Shown one piece after another: positions 17,175-25,606 of a stretch of DNA of 51,310 bases. Made by a program: the position numbers and the translations under genes. Source of the DNA: Opitutus sp. (lineage in GTDB: Bacteria; Verrucomicrobiota; Verrucomicrobiae; Opitutales; Opitutaceae); NCBI GenBank assembly GCA_009695065.1, contig SIBR01000024.1:1-51310 (forward strand), in the 5' to 3' direction. Every line of letters begins with the position of its first letter. The stretch's first letter is position 1. The notes below the pieces were generated by a model that saw nothing but the letters and a program-made list of their open reading frames with translations, searched no databases and was not told where the DNA came from.

Positions 17175-19310
17175 ATGAAGCCCCACCTCACTGTTCTGGC
17201 CGCGCTGCTGGCCTTTGGCCTGACCGCCCGCGCTGACGATGTCCGCCAGCTGCCGCTCAAAGATTTGAACGGCTACTTCCCGTTTACCGCGCCGCGTTCG
17301 CTGGGTGAATGGAACGCGCGGAAGGACTACGTGCGCCGGCAGATCCTGGTGGCCGAGGGCCTTTGGCCGATGCCGACCAAGACGCCGCTCAACGCCGTGA
17401 TCCACGGCAAGGTCGATTGCGGCGAATACACGGTCGAGAAGGTGTATTTCGAGAGCGCCCCGGGGTTCTTCGTCACGGGCAACCTGTACCGGCCGAAAAA
17501 CATCAAGGGCCGGGTGCCGGCCGTGATGTTCGCCCACGGGCACCGGGAGGACGCGCGCTTTTTCCAGAAGCCCGATGCCATGATCCGCCAGGAAATCGCC
17601 GACGGCCTCGAGCGCTTCGAGCGGGCGGGACGCAGCAACTACCAGTCGATGAGCCGCCAGTTCGCGCTGATGGGCTGCATCGTCTGGCAGTGGGACATGT
17701 TGAGCGACTCGGATTCGAAGCAGTTCTCAGCCGAGGTCGTGCACCGGTTCGCGAAACAGCGGCCGGAGATGAACACGACGGAGAACTGGGGCCTCTATAG
17801 CCCGCAGGCGGAATCGCATCTGCAGAGCATCATGGGGCTGCAGACGCTCAATGCCGTTCGCGGCCTCGATTTCCTGCTGAGCCTGCCCGACGTGGATCCG
17901 GAGCGCGTGGCCATCACCGGCGGGAGCGGCGGCGGTACCCAGACCATGCTGCTCGCGGCGATCGACGATCGCATCAAGCTCTCGTTTCCCGTCGTGATGG
18001 TGAGCACGGCGATGCAGGGCGGCTGCACCTGCGAAAGCTCCAGCCTGCTGCGGGTCAACACGGGCAACGTCGAGTTCTCCGCGCTGGCCGCGCCGCGGCC
18101 GCAGGGGATGAACGCCGCCGGCGACTGGACGAAGGAAATGGCCACGAAAGGCTTTCCCGATTTGCAGAAACTTTATGCGCTCTACGGTAAGAAGGACCAT
18201 GTCTTCCTGCTGCGCGGGGAAAATTATCCGCATGGTTACAATGTCGTGACGCGTTGCGCCGCCTACACGTTCGTGAACAAACATTTCAAACTCGGCCAGA
18301 CGGCCCCGGTGATCGAGACGGATTTCGACCTGCTGCCGCGCGAGAAGCTCGCCGTTTGGGACGAGCAGCATCCCGCGCCGAAAGCCGCCGGCCCCGCGTT
18401 CGAGCGCACGTTGCTGTCGTGGTTGACCAATGACGCCGACCGGCAGCTCCGCGCGGCGGCGGCGACGCCGGAGGGCTTGCAAAAGACGATCCGCCCCGCG
18501 GTGGAAGTGGTGATCGGCCGGACGTTCGCGAACGCGGGCACCGTCGAATGGAATCTCAAGGACAAGCAGGATCGCGGCGACCACGTCGAGATGGCGGGAA
18601 CGCTGCTCAACACGACCTACGGCGAGGTGTTAAAGGCCGTGTGGCTGCACCCGAAACAGTGGAACGGCCGGGCGGTCGTCTGGCTGGATGACGACGGCAC
18701 GTCCGCGTTGCGCAACGCCGACGGCAGCGTGAAGCCCGCCGTGATGAAGCTCGTGAAGAGCGGCGCGACGGTGCTCGGGGCCGATCTGCTCCTCCAAGGG
18801 GGGGCGCCGGTGAAACAGGCCCGCGTGGTGCCCAATCCGCGCGAATTCGCGGGTTTCACCTTCGGCTATAATCACGCGCTCTTTGCCCAGCGCACCCACG
18901 ACGTGCTCACCCTCGTGACTTTCCTGCGCAACGCCCAGGCGGGCTCGCATCCGCATCCGAAGGCTGTCGTGGTCGCCGGGTGGCGCAGCACCGGTCCAGT
19001 GGTGGCCGCCGCGCGCGCCCTGGCCGGTGGCGCCATCGACCGCGCGGCGGTGGAGACGAACGGCTTCCGCTTCGGCCGGGTGCTCGACTATCGCGATCCG
19101 ATGTTCCTGCCCGGCGGATCGAAGTATCTGGACCTGCCCGGCATGGTGGCGCTCAACGCACCGCATCCGCTCTGGCTTGCCGGCGAAAGTACGGAGCCGG
19201 AGTTCGCCGCCACCGCGTATCGCACCGGTGCCCAGCCCGGCGCTCTTACCCGGTTCTCGGGCGAAACGGCCCAAAAGGAAGCCGCCGCCGCCGACTGGCT
19301 GCTGAACTAA
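17175..19310 (+). CDS. Exported double alpha/beta-hydrolase (acetyl xylan esterase-like), second domain apparently inactive
   Basis: The 711-residue protein starts with a signal peptide (LTVLAALLAFGLTARAD). The first domain (residues 40-370) is an alpha/beta-hydrolase with nucleophile elbow ITGGSGGGTQTML (Ser 251), an upstream segment VMFAHGHREDARFF and a late His in GENYPHGYN. The second half (about 400-711) keeps the scaffold (AVVWLDDDGTSAL, GATVLGADLLLQGG), but the elbow position reads VVVAGWRSTGPVVAAA. It therefore lacks a clear G-x-S-x-G nucleophile. The enzyme probably deacylates a glycan. It is convergent with the gene at 19325, with only 14 bases between stops. Confidence 0.75.
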   Translation: MKPHLTVLAALLAFGLTARADDVRQLPLKDLNGYFPFTAPRSLGEWNARKDYVRRQILVAEGLWPMPTKTPLNAVIHGKVDCGEYTVEKVYFESAPGFFVTGNLYRPKNIKGRVPAVMFAHGHREDARFFQKPDAMIRQEIADGLERFERAGRSNYQSMSRQFALMGCIVWQWDMLSDSDSKQFSAEVVHRFAKQRPEMNTTENWGLYSPQAESHLQSIMGLQTLNAVRGLDFLLSLPDVDPERVAITGGSGGGTQTMLLAAIDDRIKLSFPVVMVSTAMQGGCTCESSSLLRVNTGNVEFSALAAPRPQGMNAAGDWTKEMATKGFPDLQKLYALYGKKDHVFLLRGENYPHGYNVVTRCAAYTFVNKHFKLGQTAPVIETDFDLLPREKLAVWDEQHPAPKAAGPAFERTLLSWLTNDADRQLRAAAATPEGLQKTIRPAVEVVIGRTFANAGTVEWNLKDKQDRGDHVEMAGTLLNTTYGEVLKAVWLHPKQWNGRAVVWLDDDGTSALRNADGSVKPAVMKLVKSGATVLGADLLLQGGAPVKQARVVPNPREFAGFTFGYNHALFAQRTHDVLTLVTFLRNAQAGSHPHPKAVVVAGWRSTGPVVAAARALAGGAIDRAAVETNGFRFGRVLDYRDPMFLPGGSKYLDLPGMVALNAPHPLWLAGESTEPEFAATAYRTGAQPGALTRFSGETAQKEAAAADWLLN

Positions 19311-19324
19311 TCCGACGATGCGGT

Positions 19325-20515
19325 TTACGCCGCCACTTCGGAATTCGCGGCGTCGATCAGCGCCTTGATGTAGCCAAACGCGAAGGCGAAGGCCTGATAC
19401 TTCCCCGGATCGTCGGGATGGGTCGGCGCGTGGTCCGGCAGATAGGTACCGGCATAATCCGCATCGCGCAGGATGCGGATCACGTCGAGAAAGTTCATGT
19501 CGCCCTCGTCGTGGTAGACTTCCTGAAAATCGTTCAGGCCGCCACGCACGTTGCGCATGTGTACCTGGTGAATCTTCCCCTTGTCAGCCAGATACTGGAC
19601 GACGGGAAGAATCTCGTTCCGCATGTTCCGCATCCCCTCGGCGCACGTGCCGAGGCACAGTTGGAAGCCGTTGTACGGACTGTCGATGATCGCTTCGTAT
19701 TTCTTCAGCGATTCGAGCACGGTGGCGGGCGCGGCGTCCCAGTTGTCGGTTCCCTGATAACCCTTGGGGAGCCCGGGTGGATCGTAGGGATGCACGGCCA
19801 TCCTCACATCGTATTGCGCGCACACCGGAATCACGTTTTTGAGGAAAAAAGTGATGCGCTCCCAATAATCGTCCGCTGACACGATCCCGTTGGCCGCGAC
19901 CGGCAGGTCCCGCCAGTTGGCTTCCAATTTGAAGGAACTGTACATCGATCCGCCGCGGCCCGGCGTCTGTCCGTTGCGCCGGATGGGGATCATCGTCCAG
20001 TGATGGGAGATGACCTTCACGCCGACGGCGGAGGCTTTCTGGATATTGCCGATGATCGAGGCGATTTTCCGGTCCCGTTCCTCGCCCGGCTGCAAATAGA
20101 TGTAGCGGGAATCCATGCGGATCCCGTCCCAGGTCATCCCGGCCTGGTCACAGGCGTCTTTCCAGCGCTTCATGTCGTCGAGGTTCCAGTCGCCGCCGGC
20201 CGCCGGGCGGGCCGCGCCGCCCTTCGCCGCCTTGCCGCCGCCGTCGCCGCCCGCGTCCATGCTGGGTGAGAGCGACGTGACGCCACAGCGCTGGTGAAAC
20301 TCGAAGTTCTTTTTGGCCGCCCAGTGGCCGCCCAAGGTGCAGTGGTAATCGCCTCCCACGCGATGCCGGGTGTTCTTTCGTGGCGCGTGGGGCTTCGTCG
20401 CGGCGGATCCGGCGGCCGCGGCGGATCCGGTCAGGCTGGCGCCGATGACTCCGCTGGCGAACACCTTGGCGAAATCGCGGCGGTCCATCGCACGAGAGGA
20501 AGGATTCTGGCTCAT
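19325..20515 (-). CDS. Tat-exported mannonate-dehydratase-like (UxuA family) protein
   Basis: The 396-residue protein carries a twin-arginine signal (MDRRDFAKVFASGVIGASL) followed by a TIM-barrel sugar isomerase/dehydratase core. UxuA-type hallmarks are RMAVHPYDPPGLPKGYQG, LCLGTCAEGM and QVHMRNVRGGLNDFQEVYHD with GDMNFLDVIRILRDADYAG. UxuA removes water from D-mannonate to give 2-keto-3-deoxygluconate and is normally cytoplasmic, so a Tat signal is unusual. The alternative is an exported sugar phosphate isomerase/epimerase-family protein of unknown reaction. The neighbouring glycan esterases suggest a role with uronic-acid-derived sugars. Confidence 0.75.
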   Translation of the reverse strand: MSQNPSSRAMDRRDFAKVFASGVIGASLTGSAAAAGSAATKPHAPRKNTRHRVGGDYHCTLGGHWAAKKNFEFHQRCGVTSLSPSMDAGGDGGGKAAKGGAARPAAGGDWNLDDMKRWKDACDQAGMTWDGIRMDSRYIYLQPGEERDRKIASIIGNIQKASAVGVKVISHHWTMIPIRRNGQTPGRGGSMYSSFKLEANWRDLPVAANGIVSADDYWERITFFLKNVIPVCAQYDVRMAVHPYDPPGLPKGYQGTDNWDAAPATVLESLKKYEAIIDSPYNGFQLCLGTCAEGMRNMRNEILPVVQYLADKGKIHQVHMRNVRGGLNDFQEVYHDEGDMNFLDVIRILRDADYAGTYLPDHAPTHPDDPGKYQAFAFAFGYIKALIDAANSEVAA

Positions 20516-20569
20516 GGGTGGTGGGGTTGGGGTTTGGGCGGCGCGGAAGGAAATTTTTTCGACGATGGT

Positions 20570-21526
20570 TTACCGAGCTTCGACCGGTTTCGCCGCCGCG
20601 ATCGCGTTGTTCGCGGTGGCCACGGATTGCACCGTTTGCCACGCGATCGTCCGCAGGTGCGCGGCGAAATCCGGGGCAATTCCCGGGGGCACGAAGGTCA
20701 GCTGCTCGGGCGATTCATGGAAGAGAACGGCATACCGCACGAGCGCGCCCAAATATTCCCCGGCGACGTTCGCATGGTTGGCATCCTTGCCGAGTTTCTT
20801 GTCGGCGGACCAGCGGTAGCCCACGTGCAACGAGTGCGTCTGATCGGGCAGGGCGGGATACACCGCCGCCTTTTCGTCGAACGTCCGGTCCGGCTTGAAT
20901 CCCCGCTTCGGATCGGAGTCGACGCGCCAAAAGGCGTCACCCGTTGGAATGACCCGCGTGTGAAGTTCCTGCGCCATCTCTCAATAGGCGGCACGCGACT
21001 TCTCCCGCATCTCACGCTGGTTCGCGGCGTTTTTCCCACCGCCGACGAGGCCGAATTGCGCCGCATCGACGCGATAGGCCCAGGTCTGGTGCATGAGGAT
21101 TTCGGCGTTGGGTTGCAGCCGTCGCAGGTGTGCATGGAGGTTGGGGGTGGCGGGGCGGTAGGTGCCGATATCGGAGGAGTGCAGCGAATACTGCTGGAAG
21201 GTGATGACGTCCCACGGTCCGTCGCCGAGGCACTCGGCGAGCGACTTGCTGCCGTAGATCCGGGCCTTGGGATCGCCGGGATTGGCGAGCGCGGCCTCGA
21301 CGGCGGCCCAGTGCCGCTCGAACGAGCAACCACCCGTCTGCGCGTGCGCCAGGACCAACTCGTGGCCGCCCGCCCTGGCAAGGGCGGGCAGAAACCGCGT
21401 GGCGTTGTTCGAAAAACTGTTGCCGACCACAAATAGACGCAGCGGGCGTGCGCTCGTGCTGGAGACGGCAAGGAACAGAATGACGGCGAAGGCGACCAGG
21501 CGCCGCGCAGCGGGGGTGGGGGACAT
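20570..21526 (-). pseudogene. Exported SGNH/DUF4886-like hydrolase interrupted by an in-frame TGA
   Basis: The reading frame opens at 21526 with a signal peptide (RLVAFAVILFLAVSSTSA). Block I of the SGNH fold is LRLFVVGNSFSNNATRF, followed by GDGPWDVITFQQYS and ILMHQTWAYRVD. After REKSRAAY the codon at 20981-20983 is TGA. The same frame then continues EMAQELHTRVIPTGDAFWRV to the final block DANHANVAGEYLGAL, which supplies the catalytic Asp-His. The two parts belong to one protein and are in one frame, so a single base change (for example CGA to TGA) is the simplest cause. Without the second half the catalytic His is lost. Sequencing error is possible. Confidence 0.75.
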
Positions 21527-21644
21527 GGTCGGAGTGAAACGAATCGAGCGCCGGCCGGCAATGCGCCGGTGCGTCCGCTTTTGGGGCCCGTGGGCCGGCC
21601 CCGATCAATCTCGCCGATCGGGATTCCCCGCCGGCAGCGGAACC

Positions 21645-22400
21645 CTAGTTGGTTCGGCGATACGCGTCGCGGAAGTAGACGAGGGTGTCGAGGCCATCGA
21701 CGTCCACGACGCCGCTTTCGCGCGTCATCAGGCAAAACTTCTTCGCGCGGCGGCCGACCTGGTAGATATCCGTGTTGTTCACGACGCTGTTCTTGGAGCC
21801 GATCTCGAAGAATCGAATGCTGCCATCCGCCTGCACGTGAATGGCGCGGTCCCCCGGTTTGTCGCCGGTGGCAAAGGTGCCGACGATCTCGTTCTGCCGC
21901 GCGGCGAGTTCCTTCGCATCGGTCAGCAGGGTGACGACGGGTTTTTCGGTGACGCTGTCGGTGTAGAAGACCGAGTAGAGGGTGTAACCATTGAGGAGCA
22001 GGCCGACGACGAGGATGGCGATGGCGATGCCGCGGTGGGGGGCGGCGGGCACCGGCGGTTCCGGCGCCGGCTCGGGGGAAAAGGGTGGCGCCGTCACGGC
22101 GCTGCGATCGAGCTGGTCGGCGATTTCCGCGGCGGTTAGCTCGGCATATGGTTCGATCGCGTCGCGGGCGTGGTAGAGAAAGAGTTTTTCGCGGCCGGTC
22201 CGGATCAGGAAGCGCCCGGCGCGCCCGCCGCCCACGATTTGCGGATCCGCCTCCTGGTTCAGAACGGGATCGAGCCGCCGGAACTGTTCGAGCAGGGCGA
22301 TGAATTGTTCACGGGAAAGCTCGCCCACCTCGGAATGACCCAGCGCCGTGCCCGCCTGCGTGGCATCGGCGGAAAGATTGAGGGTGGTGACGCGGAACAT
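21645..22400 (-). CDS. Hypothetical single-pass membrane protein of a pseudopilin gene cluster
   Basis: From the ATG at 22400 (251 residues) there is an N-terminal soluble region (MFRVTTLNLSADATQAG, then LSREQFIALLEQFRRLDPV). A Pro-rich linker (PPFSPEPAPEPPVPAAP) precedes one membrane helix (GIAIAILVVGLLLNGYTLYS). A C-terminal region of about 110 residues ends in GLDTLVYFRDAYRRTN. No enzymatic motif was recognised. It lies 32 bases downstream of the pseudopilin gene and is probably in the same operon, so a role in an envelope or pilus-like assembly is possible but unproven. The in-frame extension upstream of 22400 is discarded because it overlaps the pseudopilin gene. Confidence 0.65.
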   Translation of the reverse strand: MFRVTTLNLSADATQAGTALGHSEVGELSREQFIALLEQFRRLDPVLNQEADPQIVGGGRAGRFLIRTGREKLFLYHARDAIEPYAELTAAEIADQLDRSAVTAPPFSPEPAPEPPVPAAPHRGIAIAILVVGLLLNGYTLYSVFYTDSVTEKPVVTLLTDAKELAARQNEIVGTFATGDKPGDRAIHVQADGSIRFFEIGSKNSVVNNTDIYQVGRRAKKFCLMTRESGVVDVDGLDTLVYFRDAYRRTN

Positions 22401-22432
22401 GGGGGGCGCGAGAAGGGCGGTCGCGGTTCGGT

Positions 22433-22963
22433 TCAGTGTTCGATCACGAACACGGGAAAATTGCGGTAGCCGAGGCGAAAATTGCCGGCTTCGAGATCGC
22501 TGTCGTCGATGCGGCGGTCGAGGTCCTCGAGCTGTCTCCGGTCCGACGAGACGTTGTTGCCGTCCAGCGAGGCAATGACGATCGCAGCGCGGTAGCGCTC
22601 GCCCTGATGGAGGGAGCCGGGGGCCCACTGATAGCGGCCACCGATCGGGGTGACGCGTTCCCAGTTGGTTTTGCCGAGCCGGCCCGCCATGCCGGCGGGA
22701 AACTCGCCGGGCTGTCCGCCCCCCGGCGGCCAGTCGCCGTGTTCATGGGCGTAATCCGCGAAGGCGTCGCGAAACACGCGCAGATCGTTGGCGACGGCGG
22801 TCGACTGGCTTTCCAGCATGACCTGCTTCAGCGCGGGAACCGCGAGCGCGGCGAGGACGCTGATGATAGAGACGACGATCGAGAGTTCGATGAGCGTGAA
22901 ACCGGCCACGGTGGAAGTGGACCGGGCGCGACGGGGGCGAAGGGATTCTCGGGCAGGGATCAC
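22433..22963 (-). CDS. Type II secretion/type IV pilus-like prepilin (pseudopilin)
   Basis: The prepilin peptidase site GFTLIELSIVVSIISVLAAL (Gly-Phe cleavage with Glu at +5) lies near residue 21. It is followed by the long hydrophobic helix and a C-terminal globular part (GDWPPGGGQPGEFPAG, NWERVTPIGGRYQWAPGS). This fits the small major-type pseudopilins common in Verrucomicrobia. The GTG start at 22963 overlaps the TGA of the upstream gene (GTGA), indicating translational coupling. No ATPase, secretin or prepilin peptidase gene is present here, so it depends on machinery encoded elsewhere. Confidence 0.82.
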   Translation of the reverse strand: MIPARESLRPRRARSTSTVAGFTLIELSIVVSIISVLAALAVPALKQVMLESQSTAVANDLRVFRDAFADYAHEHGDWPPGGGQPGEFPAGMAGRLGKTNWERVTPIGGRYQWAPGSLHQGERYRAAIVIASLDGNNVSSDRRQLEDLDRRIDDSDLEAGNFRLGYRNFPVFVIEH

Positions 22964-23529
22964 CGGGAACGGGAGAGGCGGAAAAAGATGATCACGTGAG
23001 AGGCGATAATCAACGGCACAAGAAAGGTGGGCAGTAGACTGAGCGGCAGATGGGTGAGCGCATGCATCTCGGTGGGGTCGGCGAGGTTGACCCGGATCGC
23101 CGTGATGACGACGAAGAGGATATCCGCCAGGCCGGCCACGTTCCAAATGTTGGTCACCCGCAGACGCACGGACTCGTCCAGGGGGGCCAGCGCAACCGGG
23201 AGGGCAAAGGTGGCGATGATGATGTCGCCGATTCCGCCGGGCACGGCGAAGGCATAGGGCAGCTGGCCGCGATGATAGAGCACCAGAAACACGATGCCGA
23301 CGAAGCGGGTCACGTGCAGCAGGACGAGGGTGCGGAGAGAGAGCGCGTCGACCCACGTTCGTACCGCGCCGAGGCGGAAATAGGCGAGCAGGAGTAGCGC
23401 CGTGAGGGTGAAGACCATCCCGGGCACGACGGGCGCCGGCAGGCGTTGCAGCACGAGGGAGTGGCCCGCGAGCATGGCGGCGGTGAACCAAAGCCAGAAG
23501 ATCACGCGAACCAAGAGGGCGGCAGTCAT
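22960..23529 (-). CDS. Polytopic membrane protein of unknown function
   Basis: The 189-residue protein has about six hydrophobic segments (for example VRVIFWLWFTAAMLAG, VVPGMVFTLTALLLLAY, IIIATFALPVALAPL, GLADILFVVITAI, LIIASHVIIFFRL) and few soluble residues. A notable motif is FAVPGGIGDIIIA. No named family is recognised. Its stop overlaps the GTG start of the pseudopilin gene, so the two are translationally coupled, which links it to pseudopilin production or placement. Confidence 0.65.
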   Translation of the reverse strand: MTAALLVRVIFWLWFTAAMLAGHSLVLQRLPAPVVPGMVFTLTALLLLAYFRLGAVRTWVDALSLRTLVLLHVTRFVGIVFLVLYHRGQLPYAFAVPGGIGDIIIATFALPVALAPLDESVRLRVTNIWNVAGLADILFVVITAIRVNLADPTEMHALTHLPLSLLPTFLVPLIIASHVIIFFRLSRSR

Positions 23530-23646
23530 GGCCGGCGAACGAAACAGCGCGCCGGCGATTTGGCGAGCGTTGTGGAGGGTTCCGGTGGCCAGGGTTCCCG
23601 GCCGCGGTTTGCGGGCGGCCCCCGGATGACGTCGGCGCGCGGCATG

Positions 23647-23674
23647 AAAAAGGCGCGTTCCGGGAACGCGCCTT
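23647..23674 (-). terminator. Rho-independent terminator after the TolC-family gene
   Basis: On the minus strand an 11-bp stem (AAGGCGCGTTC paired with GAACGCGCCTT, three-base loop) runs into a T run, 41 bases past the stop of the gene at 23716. It separates that gene from the pseudopilin cluster. Confidence 0.82.
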
Positions 23675-23715
23675 GGCGGGACGGCCGATCTCGACCGCGG
23701 TGGGAGGATCGGGCC

Positions 23716-25218
23716 TTAGTGTGGGAGCTGGACGCCGTAGCGCTGGATCGAAGTGCCCTCAAGGCGGCGCAGCTCGACGGCCGCGCGGCGCAGGGTGACC
23801 TTGGCGCTCAGTTCCTGGAAGCGGGTGTTTTCGAGGTCGTCCTGAACTTGCAGCACGGCGCGGCTGGTGGAGAGGCCCGCGTCGAAACGGGCCTTTTGCT
23901 GCTCGTATTGCTTCTCGCTCAGCACCGTGGCCTTCGAGGCGATCTCCACCGCGGCCAGATTCGTTTCGACGGAGCGAACGGCGGTCCGCACGCTGACCAT
24001 CAATTGCTGCTCCAACTGGTCGATGCGAAGTTTTTGCGACTCGACGTTCATCATCGCCTGTCGGTAACGCGCTTTGTCCGCCCGATGGCCCCACGGCATT
24101 GAGTAGTTCAGGCCGAGGGACCAGTTGTTGCCGTGTTCATTGGGCAGGTTGGAAATGACGTCGGCGTAACCGGAGTTCACGGCCTTGGCGGTGTAGCCGA
24201 GCGAGGCGTCGAGATTCAGGCTGGGCAGCCGGTTGCGGCGGGCCGTTTCGAGATCGATTTGGAGCTGCTTGAGCGTTTCGGTCGCGGAGAGTGACTGTGG
24301 GTAGTAGTCGCGGGCCAGCTTGTAAGAGGCGGCAAAGGCGGGCGCACCGTCGGTGTAGGCGTTGAATTGCACCGGGCCGGGGCGGTTGTCGAAACTGGCG
24401 ACATTGATCAGATTCAGCAACGTGTCCTCGGCGTCGCGGACGGATTGCTCTGCCTGGATCACGCTGCGGCGCGAGTTGGCCACGCCGACCTCGGCGCTGA
24501 GCACATCCAGATCGGTCATGACGCCGGTGGTGCGGCGGGCCTGGTTTTCGTCGTAGAGGCGCTGCGCGAGTTGCAGCGAGAGCTGCCGGATGCGAAGCGT
24601 CTCACGGGCGGCGACCAGATTGTAATAGGCGTTCTCCGTTTGGGAGATGAGCGTGAGCACCTGGCTCTTGTAATTGATGAAGGCGATGCCAACGCCGAGT
24701 TTGGCCCGATCAATGGCGGAGCGCGCCGCCACCTTGCCCGCGTCGCGGAGCAGCGGCTGGCTGATGCTGGCCGAGATGCCGTTTCCGAAGGTGGGGTTGA
24801 GCAGAGCGTTGGTGGAGTTCGTCGCGCCGCGGGTAACGTTGGCGGAGAGGGCGACCGTGCCGTTGGTCACGATGCGTTCGTTGACTCCCACGCTCACGGT
24901 GGTGTTGTCGTTGCGTGGCCCCTCGGTCTGGGCACCATCGAGTCGGCTGATGTTCGAGGCCGCCTGGTTGATATTGCGCCGGGCGGTCGCGGTGAGGTTG
25001 GGATCGAAGCCCGCCTGGGCGATCATGAGCGTTTCCTTCGCCTGGTCGGTCGTGTAGCTTTGGAGCTGCAGATCGAAGTTCTTCCGCACGGCAAGGGCGA
25101 TGGCCTCCTCCAGCAGGAGCGGTTTGTCGGGGGTTATGACGGGCGCGGTCTGAGCCCGGGCGGGCGAGACGGCAACGATGCACAGGAACAGCAGGGCGCG
25201 GGCATTGGAACGTGACAT
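23716..25218 (-). CDS. TolC-family outer membrane efflux protein
   Basis: From the ATG at 25218 (500 residues) a signal peptide (ALLFLCIVAVSPARAQ) precedes two repeated TolC/OEP halves. The first starts LLLEEAIALAVRKNFDLQLQ; the second has NRLPSLNLDASLGYTAKAVN and ends with long helices (ATVLSEKQYEQQKARFDAG, LQVQDDLENTRFQELSAKV). TolC proteins form the outer-membrane duct of efflux pumps or type I secretion systems. No inner-membrane pump or adaptor gene is adjacent, so its partner is unknown; it is distinct from the CzcC-like gene at 43200. It has its own terminator. Confidence 0.88.
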   Translation of the reverse strand: MSRSNARALLFLCIVAVSPARAQTAPVITPDKPLLLEEAIALAVRKNFDLQLQSYTTDQAKETLMIAQAGFDPNLTATARRNINQAASNISRLDGAQTEGPRNDNTTVSVGVNERIVTNGTVALSANVTRGATNSTNALLNPTFGNGISASISQPLLRDAGKVAARSAIDRAKLGVGIAFINYKSQVLTLISQTENAYYNLVAARETLRIRQLSLQLAQRLYDENQARRTTGVMTDLDVLSAEVGVANSRRSVIQAEQSVRDAEDTLLNLINVASFDNRPGPVQFNAYTDGAPAFAASYKLARDYYPQSLSATETLKQLQIDLETARRNRLPSLNLDASLGYTAKAVNSGYADVISNLPNEHGNNWSLGLNYSMPWGHRADKARYRQAMMNVESQKLRIDQLEQQLMVSVRTAVRSVETNLAAVEIASKATVLSEKQYEQQKARFDAGLSTSRAVLQVQDDLENTRFQELSAKVTLRRAAVELRRLEGTSIQRYGVQLPH

Positions 25219-25285
25219 GTCGGAATTTAAGAAAGGGAGCCGAAAGGCCGAGGGTGCTGGTAAGAACACGGTGCGCGAGCGAAAG

Positions 25286-25534
25286 TTACTGTCTTTCAAA
25301 TTCACCACCTGATGTGCGTTTCAGCACCGTAAATCCGGCCTGTCTAGCCCGAGAGACGGAGAGCGGTGAAGAAAGTTTCGGAGAATTTACCGTTTGGGCG
25401 GCCAGCGCTTCGACGGGGTCGCCGCACGTGGGGCAGGTGGCGAGCGCCGGGGCACCGGCCGGCTGATGATACTCGAAGCCCCCGCCGCAAAGGCGGCAGG
25501 GCGGGGCGAGGGGAGCGTAGGTGCGAAGCGGCAT
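25286..25534 (-). CDS. FmdB-type zinc-ribbon protein
   Basis: The 82-residue protein opens MPLRTYAPL, the usual FmdB beginning. Two Cys pairs form a zinc ribbon (PPCRLCGGGFEYHQ and ATCPTCGDPVEAL). Members are small putative regulatory or metal-binding proteins with no firmly assigned role. Its C-terminal 25 residues are Ser/Arg-rich. It lies 72 bases downstream of the PpiD-like gene on the same strand. Confidence 0.75.
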   Translation of the reverse strand: MPLRTYAPLAPPCRLCGGGFEYHQPAGAPALATCPTCGDPVEALAAQTVNSPKLSSPLSVSRARQAGFTVLKRTSGGEFERQ

Positions 25535-25606
25535 AGGGAGCTTATGCCTGCCGATCGTTCGTCGCGAGGTGTCCGTCGGGGCGGGCCGGGGCGCAAATCG
25601 TGGCGA

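Noticed and set aside
20978..20986. Selenocysteine at the in-frame TGA of the SGNH hydrolase
   Set aside because: The position is in a variable helix, not an active site, and no convincing SECIS-like hairpin was recognised. A nonsense mutation or error is simpler.
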